Source: UBA1732 sp045114455
Lineage (GTDB): Bacteria > Verrucomicrobiota > Lentisphaeria > Victivallales > UBA1829
Assembly (NCBI GenBank): GCA_045114455.1
Contig: JBGUKN010000014.1
Span: 1 to 29,187, forward strand
Direction: 5' to 3'
Length of the DNA stretch: 29,187 nucleotides
The notes below the pieces were generated by a model. It worked only from the letters and a program-made list of their open reading frames with translations, did no database searches and was not told the DNA's origin. Made by a program: the position numbers and the translations under genes. Shown here one piece after another: positions 16,318-24,483 of the stretch; the first letter of the stretch is position 1, and the number at the start of each line of letters is the position of its first letter.

Positions 16318-18665
16318 CTCTTTTCCATTCAAAAAAACAACCGAACGAGTCGGCAGACAATGGACAGAAGCCTCGGAAACGAGGTGTCGGCTATTGTCTT
16401 GAAATCCGCTGCCGCGGCAAACTGATCCAGACTCTTCTGCTGGACGATCCGGACAAAAATCTGACCATCGGACGGGCGGCGGACAACGACCTGGCCATCC
16501 CGGAGGACGACCGTTCCTGCGGAGACCATCATGCGAAACTGCACATCGTCCAGAACGGCGTGAAGTTGACCGCCTGCGAAAGGAACCGGATCCATTTCCG
16601 CGGGGAAAGTGTTTCCTCGACTGTTCTGAAAAAGAACGACCGGGCCTCCATCGGCGATTCCGAAATCTTTGTCAAATCGACCTCGGAAGCCGCGTTAGCC
16701 CCCTGCGACGTGCATCGCCTGGAAACCCATGGCGGCGAACAAAACGGCGAAATGATCCGCCTGGAAAAAAGTCCGTTCCGGATCGGTTCCGCGGCGGACA
16801 ACGATCTGGTCCTGAAATCCGACGTGGTATCCAAATACCACGCTGAAATCAGGATCGCGGAGAACGGCGAGACCTGGCTGCGGGACATGGGGAGCTCCAA
16901 CGGCACGTTCGTCAACGGAGAAAGACTGAAACGTCAGGAACGAATGCTGATGGATCTGGATGAGATATCCGTAGCCTGCTTCGATTATGCCTTCCTCGAC
17001 CGGAATATCGTGCATACACGGACCCATTTCGGGAAAAAAATCCTGATCCTGATATTCACGCTGTTCCTGGCCGCGGGCATATTCGGGCTGTATTACATGA
17101 TGTCTCCGAAGACGGAAACTGTGATCAACGTGATCGACTACTACCTGAGACAGAACAATTACGGTGCGGCGAAACGTGTCCTGAACAAGATGCCGGATTC
17201 CAAAGGCTTCCAGCGCTATAAAAAACAATACCGAGACTACGCCTCCAGTATCCAGAACTACGAAAACACCTACAATGCCCTTCTTTCGTTCCGGAACGAT
17301 TTGAAGGAGGGCCAGTGGAACAATGCCGCGGAGAGTTTCGGGGAACTAGAACTGGAAGATCCGGAAGCCTGGAATCAGGCGGACCCCCAGACACCCGTCA
17401 TTCAGCATCAGGTTCAGGAGGAAAAGAAGCTGCTGGACACCCAGCTTTCCTTGCGCAATATGGCGACATCCCTGGATACGACAGTCGATGAATTGAAGAA
17501 AAAATGGAAGGAGATGCAGCCCCTGCAGAAACGCCTGAAAGAAGAGATGGACGCAGAACCGATGGTCGTTCCCGATTATATGCATCCGCTCTATCAGGCG
17601 ATCCTGCATCAATTGTCGGATTTGGAAAATGACTGCGGTCTGCTTCAGAAAATCGAATCGAAACTGAACGTCTTGTCCGACAGCGGAAACCCGACTCAGA
17701 TTACCGACCTCGTCAATTTCCTGACGAACGACGACAGTGATATTTCCGGTATCATCAAGGTTTACAAACGCGACCTCTTGAACAGGATGAAGATCATCCG
17801 GGACAACCTCGAATCTCTGGATGAAAACGATCAGGCGCTGTTCGACCTGCGGCTGGACGACCTTCACATCGTCCGGCTCATTTCCTCGGACGACTGCGTC
17901 ATGATCCCGCAACTGTATAAATTCCGGGAACACATGGAGGACCGTCTTCTGGCACAGTTCCGAGGACGGGACCAGTGGCAGGGACTGCTGGAGTCTCTCG
18001 CGGTCTATCGCCTCGAACCGGGCAGAATCCCCGAAGAGATCGCGGTCTTTTCCAACGAAGCGCTGCTGGAGCGCGTCTTTTCGCTTGCCGATCTTGTTTC
18101 TTCCGGAAACCAGGCCGTCTCGGCGGAATATGAAAAGCTCTTCGGAGAACGCTATTTCTACGAGGTCCTGCAACAGACGGTCCATTCCGCCAACAACCTT
18201 TACGCATCCGATCTGCTCCCGGACATCCAGTACATCCCGCAGTGCATCCACCTGAAGGACATGTACCGTAAGGTCTCCGAAGCGTTGTTCTGGTGCAATC
18301 TGCCGCAGAACGAATGGATGATGCACGGCAAGCTCCAAGAGACGAAAGAGTATTATCAGGCGATTATGGATACGCGGAAAAACGTCCTGAACGCCTGCGA
18401 GAACATTGCCGCCCGGTATAAAAACAACCGGCAGTATTTCCTGGCGAAAACGGCGTATTTTTTCTTCGCCCCGTTCGGACCGGAAATCCCGGGGCAGATG
18501 CAGGCGTTCGGCGAGGAATGGCGCAAATTCCGCCTGGAACAGCAGAACTACATCTATTCGTACGACCCGATGGACGAATCGAAGGCGGCGCAGATCAAGG
18601 CGCATGTGATCAGGAACGGCATCCCCGGCGATCCGCTTTTCAACTGGGTCAGGAGCCTGGACTGA
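16314..18665 (+). CDS. Tandem-FHA single-pass membrane protein, Tad-associated, unknown function
   Basis: This 783-aa protein carries two FHA modules in the cytosol. FHA1 (about 28-122) keeps the arginine (TIGRAADNDL) but has no NGT. FHA2 (about 133-228) has lost that arginine (RIGSAADNDL) yet keeps SKYHAEI and SSNGTFVNGERL. A transmembrane helix at 242-261 leads to a long periplasmic part (262-783) rich in helices. It has TPR-like text such as DYYLRQNNYGAAKRVLNKMP, followed by probable coiled coil (KKKWKEMQPLQKRLKEEMD). The ATG overlaps the upstream stop (ATGA). With the preceding protein it may form a transenvelope scaffold that senses kinase activity. No equivalent is among the classical Tad proteins I know. 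Confidence 0.78.
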   Translation: MTLFHSKKQPNESADNGQKPRKRGVGYCLEIRCRGKLIQTLLLDDPDKNLTIGRAADNDLAIPEDDRSCGDHHAKLHIVQNGVKLTACERNRIHFRGESVSSTVLKKNDRASIGDSEIFVKSTSEAALAPCDVHRLETHGGEQNGEMIRLEKSPFRIGSAADNDLVLKSDVVSKYHAEIRIAENGETWLRDMGSSNGTFVNGERLKRQERMLMDLDEISVACFDYAFLDRNIVHTRTHFGKKILILIFTLFLAAGIFGLYYMMSPKTETVINVIDYYLRQNNYGAAKRVLNKMPDSKGFQRYKKQYRDYASSIQNYENTYNALLSFRNDLKEGQWNNAAESFGELELEDPEAWNQADPQTPVIQHQVQEEKKLLDTQLSLRNMATSLDTTVDELKKKWKEMQPLQKRLKEEMDAEPMVVPDYMHPLYQAILHQLSDLENDCGLLQKIESKLNVLSDSGNPTQITDLVNFLTNDDSDISGIIKVYKRDLLNRMKIIRDNLESLDENDQALFDLRLDDLHIVRLISSDDCVMIPQLYKFREHMEDRLLAQFRGRDQWQGLLESLAVYRLEPGRIPEEIAVFSNEALLERVFSLADLVSSGNQAVSAEYEKLFGERYFYEVLQQTVHSANNLYASDLLPDIQYIPQCIHLKDMYRKVSEALFWCNLPQNEWMMHGKLQETKEYYQAIMDTRKNVLNACENIAARYKNNRQYFLAKTAYFFFAPFGPEIPGQMQAFGEEWRKFRLEQQNYIYSYDPMDESKAAQIKAHVIRNGIPGDPLFNWVRSLD

Positions 18666-18859
18666 TGATAAAACGGAACAAACACGCCGTCCTTCTGGAG
18701 TACACGCTCCTTGTCTGCTCCATCCTGCCGCTGGTCTTCGCCGCGTCGGCCGCCGTCTATTCCAACAACCTGTTTTCCGGCGGGTTCGGGGCGGTCGGCA
18801 AGTCCGTCGTGCATCTGTACCAGCGGATCGTAACCGTCATTTCCCTGCCTGTCCCGTGA
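18665..18859 (+). CDS. 64-aa Flp-like minor pilin
   Basis: The ATG overlaps the preceding stop (TGATG), and the product begins MIKRNKHAVLLEYTLLVCSI. This is a short basic leader, a processing site H-AVLLEY with Glu at mature position 5 and Tyr at 6, and a hydrophobic helix, the class III prepilin layout of Flp pilins. After the helix come about 35 residues with GGFGAVGKSVVHLYQRIVTV. It differs from the two major pilins at 25810-26326, whose tails are charged. A minor pilin or initiation subunit is the simplest reading. Its stop overlaps the GTG start of the next gene. Confidence 0.65.
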   Translation: MIKRNKHAVLLEYTLLVCSILPLVFAASAAVYSNNLFSGGFGAVGKSVVHLYQRIVTVISLPVP

Positions 18860-19692
18860 AGCTCGCGATCCCCGATATCCCGAACGATCCCGGCGATCCG
18901 ACGGGCTGGCTGTGCCGTGTGGATGAGCTGGGGCTTCTGCTCAATCCGAACAATGTGTCTTTGGAGAAGTTCCGGTCCGAAATTGAGGAAATGCGTCAGG
19001 AGCTCCATTTCGAGCTCCCCGCAGGAGAACCCGAACTGCCGCCGGACGCGGCGGAGCTTCCGTCCGGCATCCGCGAGAAGGCGGAGCGGATCGTATTCGA
19101 TTTGTACGGCATCCGTCCGTGCTGGGTCCCGGCGTATCTCTCCACGAGGGAAACGGGTCATTTTTCCGCGGGCGTCACGGCCATTTATCTGGCGGATCAG
19201 GGGCAGTGGGCTCCGGTGATCTTTCTGTCCGGGGCGTTCCGGACGAAGACCCGCCATCGTGGCTACGACGCCGTCGAAACCCTTGCACATGAAATGGTCC
19301 ATGCGGTCCGAACTGATTTCCCTTCTGACTCTGCGTTTGACGAGTATTTCCCCTGCCAGGTTCACAAATCGCGTTTCCGTCGCGTGGCAGGAAACTTTTT
19401 CCGCAAGTGGTACATCCCCGTCCTGTTCTTCTGCGGCCTGACGTTCGCGGTCCTGCGTCCGGAGTTTCTGATCCTTCCGTTGGCAGTTCTCGTGAGGGAA
19501 CTCCAGTTGTCGGCGCGCATCCGTTCGGCGGCAGACAAACTGCGCGAGCTCGGCCTGCGTCCGATGCCGGTCCTGCTGCGGCTCTCCGACAAAGAAATCA
19601 AGACGCTGGCACGTGGAAAACTCCCCGCCTGCCTGTCGGAAACCGGATCACTTCGCCGGGATCTCTTTTTCCGACGTTTCCGGGCACGATAA
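18856..19692 (+). CDS. Membrane-associated HEXXH metalloprotease candidate in the Tad operon
   Basis: This 278-aa protein starts at GTG 18856, overlapping the previous stop (GTGA). It holds a zinc-protease motif HEMVH at 145-149 within ETLAHEMVHAVRTDF, and Glu163 (SAFDEYF) sits 14 residues after the second histidine, the gluzincin arrangement. Preceding it, FSAGVTAIYLAD and APVIFLSGAF look like the edge strands of a zincin fold. Two hydrophobic stretches (about 186-201 and 203-215) would hold it in the membrane after the catalytic part. There is no signal peptide, so the catalytic domain is probably cytosolic. Substrate and role are unknown; processing of pilus or regulatory proteins is a guess. 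The 3' end overlaps the convergent kinase gene by 45 bp. Confidence 0.7.
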   Translation: MKLAIPDIPNDPGDPTGWLCRVDELGLLLNPNNVSLEKFRSEIEEMRQELHFELPAGEPELPPDAAELPSGIREKAERIVFDLYGIRPCWVPAYLSTRETGHFSAGVTAIYLADQGQWAPVIFLSGAFRTKTRHRGYDAVETLAHEMVHAVRTDFPSDSAFDEYFPCQVHKSRFRRVAGNFFRKWYIPVLFFCGLTFAVLRPEFLILPLAVLVRELQLSARIRSAADKLRELGLRPMPVLLRLSDKEIKTLARGKLPACLSETGSLRRDLFFRRFRAR

Positions 19693-20544
19693 GGGCACGT
19701 CGGGCAACAGGAGACGTTCCAGTTCGTCCAGGATGACATCCGCGCCGGGAGGTCGGTTTCCAGGCTCCGGTTCGGCCATCCATCCAAGCAGTCGGATGAA
19801 ATCCAGCGTGGCGAACGGCTGCAGATCGCGCATCAGCTTCTCCGGGCGGCTTTCCCGGATGAACTTTCCCGTTTCCTTCAATCCTGCGCGCGGGAAACGC
19901 GGCTGCCCGGCCAGTAGTTCATAGATCATGGACGATAAACTGAAGAAATCCGTGCGGGCATCGACCTTTGTCGTGTCGAGCGTCTGTTCCGGGGACATCG
20001 CGGACGGCGTGCCGAACACGTCCGGCCCTTTCTCGGGAAAGCCCTCCATTCGTGCGATCCCGAAATCTCCGAGCCGGATATTCCCCTCGTCCGCGATCCA
20101 GACGTTGCTTGGTTTGACATCCCGGTGAACGATCCCGTTCCGGTGCAGTTCCCGCAGGGCGAACAGAACCTCCCGCATCACATGGACGACCTGGGCGAAA
20201 GGCAGCTTCCCCTCGCGTTTCAGCCGTGCGGAAAGCGATCCGCCGGAGGCGTATTCCAGCTCCACGGTGAAAAACCGTCCGGCGCTGCAGGTCCCCAGAA
20301 CGCGAATCAGCGACCGGCACCGGGTATGAGTCAGGAATTCCGCCAGTGAGGGCGCCTTAGCCGCGTTGCGATGGTCGTCCCGAATGAATTTCAGGATGAC
20401 GGGAGTGCTCCGCTTTCTGTCGAACGCGAACCAGACTTCCTGCCGTCCGTCCCGGATGCGGAGCGTTTTCTGTAGGACGCAGTCCCCGATGATCTCGCCG
20501 GGGAAGAACACCGGAGCGTACCCGCTTTCTGCGTCGTCCGTCAT
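19648..20544 (-). CDS. Hanks-type Ser/Thr protein kinase
   Basis: This 298-aa soluble kinase phosphorylates Ser/Thr on target proteins. Visible catalytic elements are Lys52 in VILKFI, the HRDVKPSN loop (140-147, catalytic Asp142), DFG (160-162), and GTPSAMSPEQ as activation segment with APE-like SPE. Then come DARTDFFSLSSMIYELLAGQ and the late Arg in PGNRPPGADVI. The glycine-rich loop is poor (IRDGRQEVWFAFD instead of GxGxxG), so nucleotide binding may be unusual. There is no transmembrane or sensor domain. The ATG overlaps the stop of the upstream ATPase gene (ATGA), placing the kinase last in the minus-strand Tad operon. The FHA proteins encoded opposite are its likely clients (inference). 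Confidence 0.9.
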   Translation of the reverse strand: MTDDAESGYAPVFFPGEIIGDCVLQKTLRIRDGRQEVWFAFDRKRSTPVILKFIRDDHRNAAKAPSLAEFLTHTRCRSLIRVLGTCSAGRFFTVELEYASGGSLSARLKREGKLPFAQVVHVMREVLFALRELHRNGIVHRDVKPSNVWIADEGNIRLGDFGIARMEGFPEKGPDVFGTPSAMSPEQTLDTTKVDARTDFFSLSSMIYELLAGQPRFPRAGLKETGKFIRESRPEKLMRDLQPFATLDFIRLLGWMAEPEPGNRPPGADVILDELERLLLPDVPLSCPETSEKEIPAK

Positions 20545-21617
20545 GGATAGTCCGGCAGCTCAATGCCCATGATCTTCGCGTCGTCGGCGAACGAGGGCTT
20601 TTCTCCGAGAAGGAACCGTCCGGTGACAGTTCCGTCGGGCGCGATGGAGTCCGTATGCCATTTCATCAGCGTGCGCATGCGGTATTCGCCTTGTTCCAGC
20701 GGCATGATCTCCGCGATCTCCACGGTCTTGCGGGAGCCGTCGGGCAGGCGCATGGTGTGGACTACGCAGTTGATGGCGGACGCCACCTGCATGCGAATGG
20801 CGGTCAGTGGCAGTTCGATCCCGCTCATGATGGCGCAGGTCTCCATGCGGCTCAGCGCATCGATGGGCGTGTTTGCATGGATGGTGGACATGGACCCGGA
20901 GTGGCCGGTGTTCATGGCCTGGAGCAGGTCGAGTGCCTCGCCGCCGCGGATTTCACCGATGACCAGGCGGTCGGGACGCAGACGCAGGGACGCGATCACG
21001 AGGTCGCGGATGGAGAATTCGCCCTGGCCGTTCTTGTCCGGCTTGCGCGTCTCGAAATAAACGCAGTGTTTCTGCTGGAGCTGAAGTTCGCTGGCATCCT
21101 CCAGCACGAGGATGCGGTCTTTTTCCGGGATCAGGCCGCTGATGGCGTTCAGCACGGACGTCTTGCCGGAGGACGTGCCGCCGGAGACGATGGTGTTTTT
21201 CCGCAGTTTCACGATGGCGTTCAGGAGCAGGACGCCTTCATGCGGAATGCTGCCGAAACTCTCCAGCTTCTGGATGGTCAGCATCTCTTTTTTGAACTTG
21301 CGGATGGAGATGATGGTGCCGCAGCGGCTGACCGGAGGGATCGTGGCGTGGACACGCGAACCATCGGGGAGGCGGGCATCGAGGTCGGGGTGCATTTCAT
21401 CGAGCTGGCGGTCCACCGATTTGGCGATGTTCACGGCGGCGGCCTTCAGCTGGGATTCGCTGGCGAACTTTGCATCGGTTTCCTCCAGCTTGCCGCCGCG
21501 TTCGATATAGATCTGGTTCGGGCCGTTGATCAGGATTTCCGAGACCTTGTCGTCGTCCAGGTATTCCTTGACGGGCGCTAGGAACAGTACCAGAAAAGAT
21601 GCGTCGTTGTTGTTCAT
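20541..21617 (-). CDS. cpaF: Second CpaF/TadA-type secretion ATPase, no FHA domain
   Basis: This 358-aa ATPase is paralogous to the one at 11301-13001 but lacks the FHA domain and linker. It shows SEILINGPNQIYIERGG near residue 26, DLDARLPDGSRVHATIPP at 78-95, Walker A GGTSSGKTS (146-154), RPDRLVIGEIRGGEALDLLQ from 214 and TGHSGSMSTIHANTP. It retains all nucleotide-binding parts, so it should be active. The real start is the ATG at 21617, whose ATGA overlaps the previous stop; upstream in-frame codons run inside the neighbouring gene. Two ATPases in one Tad locus could separate assembly from retraction, or serve alternate platforms. Only one tadB/tadC pair is present here. Confidence 0.9.
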   Translation of the reverse strand: MNNNDASFLVLFLAPVKEYLDDDKVSEILINGPNQIYIERGGKLEETDAKFASESQLKAAAVNIAKSVDRQLDEMHPDLDARLPDGSRVHATIPPVSRCGTIISIRKFKKEMLTIQKLESFGSIPHEGVLLLNAIVKLRKNTIVSGGTSSGKTSVLNAISGLIPEKDRILVLEDASELQLQQKHCVYFETRKPDKNGQGEFSIRDLVIASLRLRPDRLVIGEIRGGEALDLLQAMNTGHSGSMSTIHANTPIDALSRMETCAIMSGIELPLTAIRMQVASAINCVVHTMRLPDGSRKTVEIAEIMPLEQGEYRMRTLMKWHTDSIAPDGTVTGRFLLGEKPSFADDAKIMGIELPDYP

Positions 21618-22060
21618 TCCAATTCCACTCCGGGGTTGACGATTTTTTCTCTGCGATACGCAAAACCGGTCGTGCCGGTATCGATTTTCCAAAGCATCAG
21701 CGTCAGCTCCAGTTCGCCTTTCCGGAACGTCAGGAGCACGCGCGGAGACAGTTTTTCGTCCAGCGTGATCTGGTTTTCCGGCGACCACCCGTCGTGCAGC
21801 AGCGCCGCGGTGATCTTCGTCCGGGTGGAGACGAAGTTCGAGTCGGTCTCCCCCTCGAATTCCCAGCCGTCCGAGCCGGGCTCGTTCTTCTTTTCGTCCG
21901 GCAGCTTCAGGGCGGGCAGAATGCCTTTGACGGCTTCCGTCCTGCGCGGCCGAGGGCGGGGCGGTTCCGGTTTCCGTGCGACGCGTTTCAGCATCAGGAA
22001 TCCCGTGCCGCCGAGGAACACCAGCAGGAAGACCAGAAAGAACGGCATCAGACGCTTCAT
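21614..22060 (-). CDS. Small single-pass membrane protein of the Tad operon, unknown
   Basis: This 148-aa product starts at ATG 22060, overlapping the preceding stop (ATGA). A membrane helix (residues 4-26, LMPFFLVFLLVFLGGTGFLM) is followed by a Pro/Arg-rich hinge (RKPEPPRPRPRRTEAV). A periplasmic beta-rich domain of about 100 residues follows, with ITLDEKLSPRVLLTFRKGEL and TGTTGFAYRREKIV. No family is recognised. Its place between the TadE-like gene and the ATPase suggests an accessory assembly factor; it could take the place of a pilotin or TadZ-like part, but nothing in the sequence proves this. Confidence 0.7.
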   Translation of the reverse strand: MKRLMPFFLVFLLVFLGGTGFLMLKRVARKPEPPRPRPRRTEAVKGILPALKLPDEKKNEPGSDGWEFEGETDSNFVSTRTKITAALLHDGWSPENQITLDEKLSPRVLLTFRKGELELTLMLWKIDTGTTGFAYRREKIVNPGVELE

Positions 22061-22758
22061 TTCTGGGGCTCGCTCCATTCTTCATACTTCTCGTAGCGTT
22101 CGTAGAAGTCGATCTTCTTCGGCTCCTTTTCCTCTTCCTTTTTGTCGTCCTTGTACTTGATCTTGTCCATCAGCTTCAGTTCCCATTTGGACGGATACTT
22201 GTCCTCGTCCCCCTCGAATTTCCAGATGTTCCTGTCTGCGATCAGGCTCGAATGCCAGTGGCGTTTCGCGGTTTTGGATGCCTTCGTGCGCATGATGATG
22301 CACTGCGTATATTTGTTGCCGTAGCGGGACGAGGTCATCGACAGCTCCGGGAGAATCTGCCAGGGCGATTTCGATTCGCCGCTCATCGTGTACGGCATGT
22401 CCATCCAGTTCGAGATATAGTCGGGTCGCTGCTGCATGAGCGTAGTCTTCGATGCGATGAGCTGAAGGTAGCTGTGCTCCGCCTCCAAACGCCTCGCCGC
22501 GTTCGTCGTGACCAGCGTGGAACGGGGGAACATGTCCCGGAGCGCGACCATGGCGGGCGTGCGCATCTGGAACCGGTTGCCCTCGCTCCAGACAGACCAG
22601 TGGTCCGCGGAACGCAGGTTGATCGCGTCCAGCGACTTCATGCCAATCCAAAGGACGCCGCCCATGACGGCGATGTAGACCGGCAGGACCAGCACGAATT
22701 CCATCAGGACTGAGCCGCGCCGGGATTTGTTTGTCTTTTCAGTGTCCCAGGTAGTCAC
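22057..22758 (-). CDS. TadE-like pseudopilin (second copy)
   Basis: This 233-aa protein has a class III prepilin-type signal, KSRRG-SVLMEF, with Gly at -1 and Glu at mature position 5. A hydrophobic helix (about 16-40, LVLPVYIAVMGGVLWIGM) follows. The remaining 190 residues are soluble and charged, ending in Lys/Glu-rich text (KYKDDKKEEEKEPKKIDF). TadE/TadF/TadG proteins are cleaved pseudopilins needed for Flp secretion. The start used is GTG 22758, inside the end of the upstream gene (20 bp overlap); no ATG precedes the signal motif, so GTG is the best choice. The long tail is unusual for TadE and resembles no named domain I know. Confidence 0.75.
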   Translation of the reverse strand: MTTWDTEKTNKSRRGSVLMEFVLVLPVYIAVMGGVLWIGMKSLDAINLRSADHWSVWSEGNRFQMRTPAMVALRDMFPRSTLVTTNAARRLEAEHSYLQLIASKTTLMQQRPDYISNWMDMPYTMSGESKSPWQILPELSMTSSRYGNKYTQCIIMRTKASKTAKRHWHSSLIADRNIWKFEGDEDKYPSKWELKLMDKIKYKDDKKEEEKEPKKIDFYERYEKYEEWSEPQK

Positions 22759-24481
22759 GGAGTTTTTCCCAGTTCAGTTTCTGTTCGGCGTTCTTCTTGC
22801 CGCCGCTGTTCTTGTTGTCTTCGGCGATGAGGCCTCCCGGCGGCTTGAGCTTTTCCCAGTCGGGCAGCTTCTTCTGGTCGACGGCCTTCCCCTGTGCATC
22901 GACCCAGTCCTTCTTGTCGAGCATGATGTCCTTCAGGATGTTGTCGCCGATCGGGACGAACGTCTGCGCCTTGCCGACGCCGGCGCAGAGATCCCAGGCG
23001 TGCTTCACGGGCAGCATCACGCCGTCCCAGTCGGTCTCCACCAGGTTCCATTCCTTTTCGCGGCTTTCCTTCACGTATCCGATGTTGTAATCGGAACTCT
23101 TCATCTTCGCTTCCTTGTCCTTGTTGTACGTCTTGTAGCCCGCGCGGGCGGTCGCGATGGCGCACATGAACTCGGGACGGTTTCCTCCCGCCACGCTCGG
23201 ATTGAACGCGGAGAGGATGCCGGACGCCGTCAGTGACTGGGCGTTGGAGAAGAGCCCGTCGAATTTCGCCAGCGGATTGGCCGTTTTCCGCACGATCGCG
23301 ACCGTGATGGTCCCGCTCTTGCCGAAGAAGGTCGGCAGAAGCGTAATCGGGATCGCGGGCGTGACGATCAGGCCGATTGGCATATTCTCTTTGATGAGCG
23401 GAAAGTCGGTTCCCTTGATCTTGGGGTGGCCGCGTTTCCAGCCGCCGGAGCCGCGCGCGACAGGCGGCAGATGGAGAGAGACCGTCCAAATCTGAACGTG
23501 ACGCCATTTGGTCCAGAACCAGTCCCATTCCGCATACAGGACTTTCTTCTGCTGCTGGTACACGCGCCAGAAGCCGACGGGCGATTTCTGTTTCATCCAG
23601 ACGTCCGTCCCCCGGCCGAACACATCCTTCGGCTTGAAACTCTTCAGCGTCGGGTCGGCAAACGCGATGAACGTCTGCTCGTTGTCTTCGGTCCCCGGCA
23701 TGGTGAGAAAGCTCAGATTGATGTCGCCCATGTGAACTTTCACGTAATAATCGTCCTTGCATTCCATCATGTTCGCGATGGCGATCTGCTGGGCGGTCTC
23801 CTTGACCTTTTTCTGGTATTCGTCCCTCAGATTGACGAGCTTCTTCGTCATCTTGATGATGTTGTAGCTGTATGTCATCACCTTCGGCAGGTTTGCGACA
23901 GTGCCTTTCCCCTTGATGTTCGCCACGGCGATGTGATATGTCTGGTTGAGCAGGAATCTCGACAGCATTCCCTGTCCGTTGAACTCCTTTGCCACAAGCG
24001 GGAGGCCGACGCCCGTTCCGGCGAATTTAAGAGTGCTGTCATAGACGAGTTCGTCCGTTCCGCAGTTGAAATTCAAGCCCGGCGTATGCATGTGACACGG
24101 GCTATTCTCCGAGATGCACGTCGCAAGATCTTTGGAGAATTTGGCGAAGACCGTGGCGCAGAAGGTATCCATCGCCAGATCGAGCGAACGTTTCTGCAGG
24201 TCCACGTAGGTCCACGCCATCGCCTTGTTCACCGTCGCCATCCGGCTGAGGTAGTCTGCCTGCACGACCGCCGCGGAATACGCCGCCGCGTCCGCCGCGT
24301 TCTGGATCTCGATCTTGTTCCGCACGACCTCGCCGACGCCGTAGATCCCGATCACCATCAGGTAGATCGGCATGACGAACGACAGCGTGACGGCGAGCGC
24401 CGCGCCGGAAGTTCCCTTCGCCAGCTCGTTGCTCCGGGCTTTGAATACGCCCCATATGCTTGTCGGAAGATCGTTCGCCAT
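22739..24481 (-). CDS. tadG: TadG-like pilus assembly protein
   Basis: This 580-aa protein begins with a cytosolic stretch and a membrane helix (about 27-50, GAALAVTLSFVMPIYLMVIG). Next is the TadG hallmark NKIEIQNAADAAAYSAAVVQ, in which residues after the helix resemble LQxAADAAALA. The rest, about 500 residues, should be periplasmic and shows no von Willebrand A motif; text such as YQKKVKETAQQIAIANMMEC suggests helices. TadG works with TadE and TadF as minor pseudopilins. The ATG lies 2 nt after the tadE stop, so translation is coupled. It is long compared with classical TadG, and its C-terminal half is not assignable. Confidence 0.75.
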   Translation of the reverse strand: MANDLPTSIWGVFKARSNELAKGTSGAALAVTLSFVMPIYLMVIGIYGVGEVVRNKIEIQNAADAAAYSAAVVQADYLSRMATVNKAMAWTYVDLQKRSLDLAMDTFCATVFAKFSKDLATCISENSPCHMHTPGLNFNCGTDELVYDSTLKFAGTGVGLPLVAKEFNGQGMLSRFLLNQTYHIAVANIKGKGTVANLPKVMTYSYNIIKMTKKLVNLRDEYQKKVKETAQQIAIANMMECKDDYYVKVHMGDINLSFLTMPGTEDNEQTFIAFADPTLKSFKPKDVFGRGTDVWMKQKSPVGFWRVYQQQKKVLYAEWDWFWTKWRHVQIWTVSLHLPPVARGSGGWKRGHPKIKGTDFPLIKENMPIGLIVTPAIPITLLPTFFGKSGTITVAIVRKTANPLAKFDGLFSNAQSLTASGILSAFNPSVAGGNRPEFMCAIATARAGYKTYNKDKEAKMKSSDYNIGYVKESREKEWNLVETDWDGVMLPVKHAWDLCAGVGKAQTFVPIGDNILKDIMLDKKDWVDAQGKAVDQKKLPDWEKLKPPGGLIAEDNKNSGGKKNAEQKLNWEKLRDYLGH

Positions 24482-24483
24482 GT

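Noticed and set aside
17346..18605. 419-codon minus-strand frame
   Set aside because: Antisense to the tandem-FHA protein; no motif and no ribosome site.
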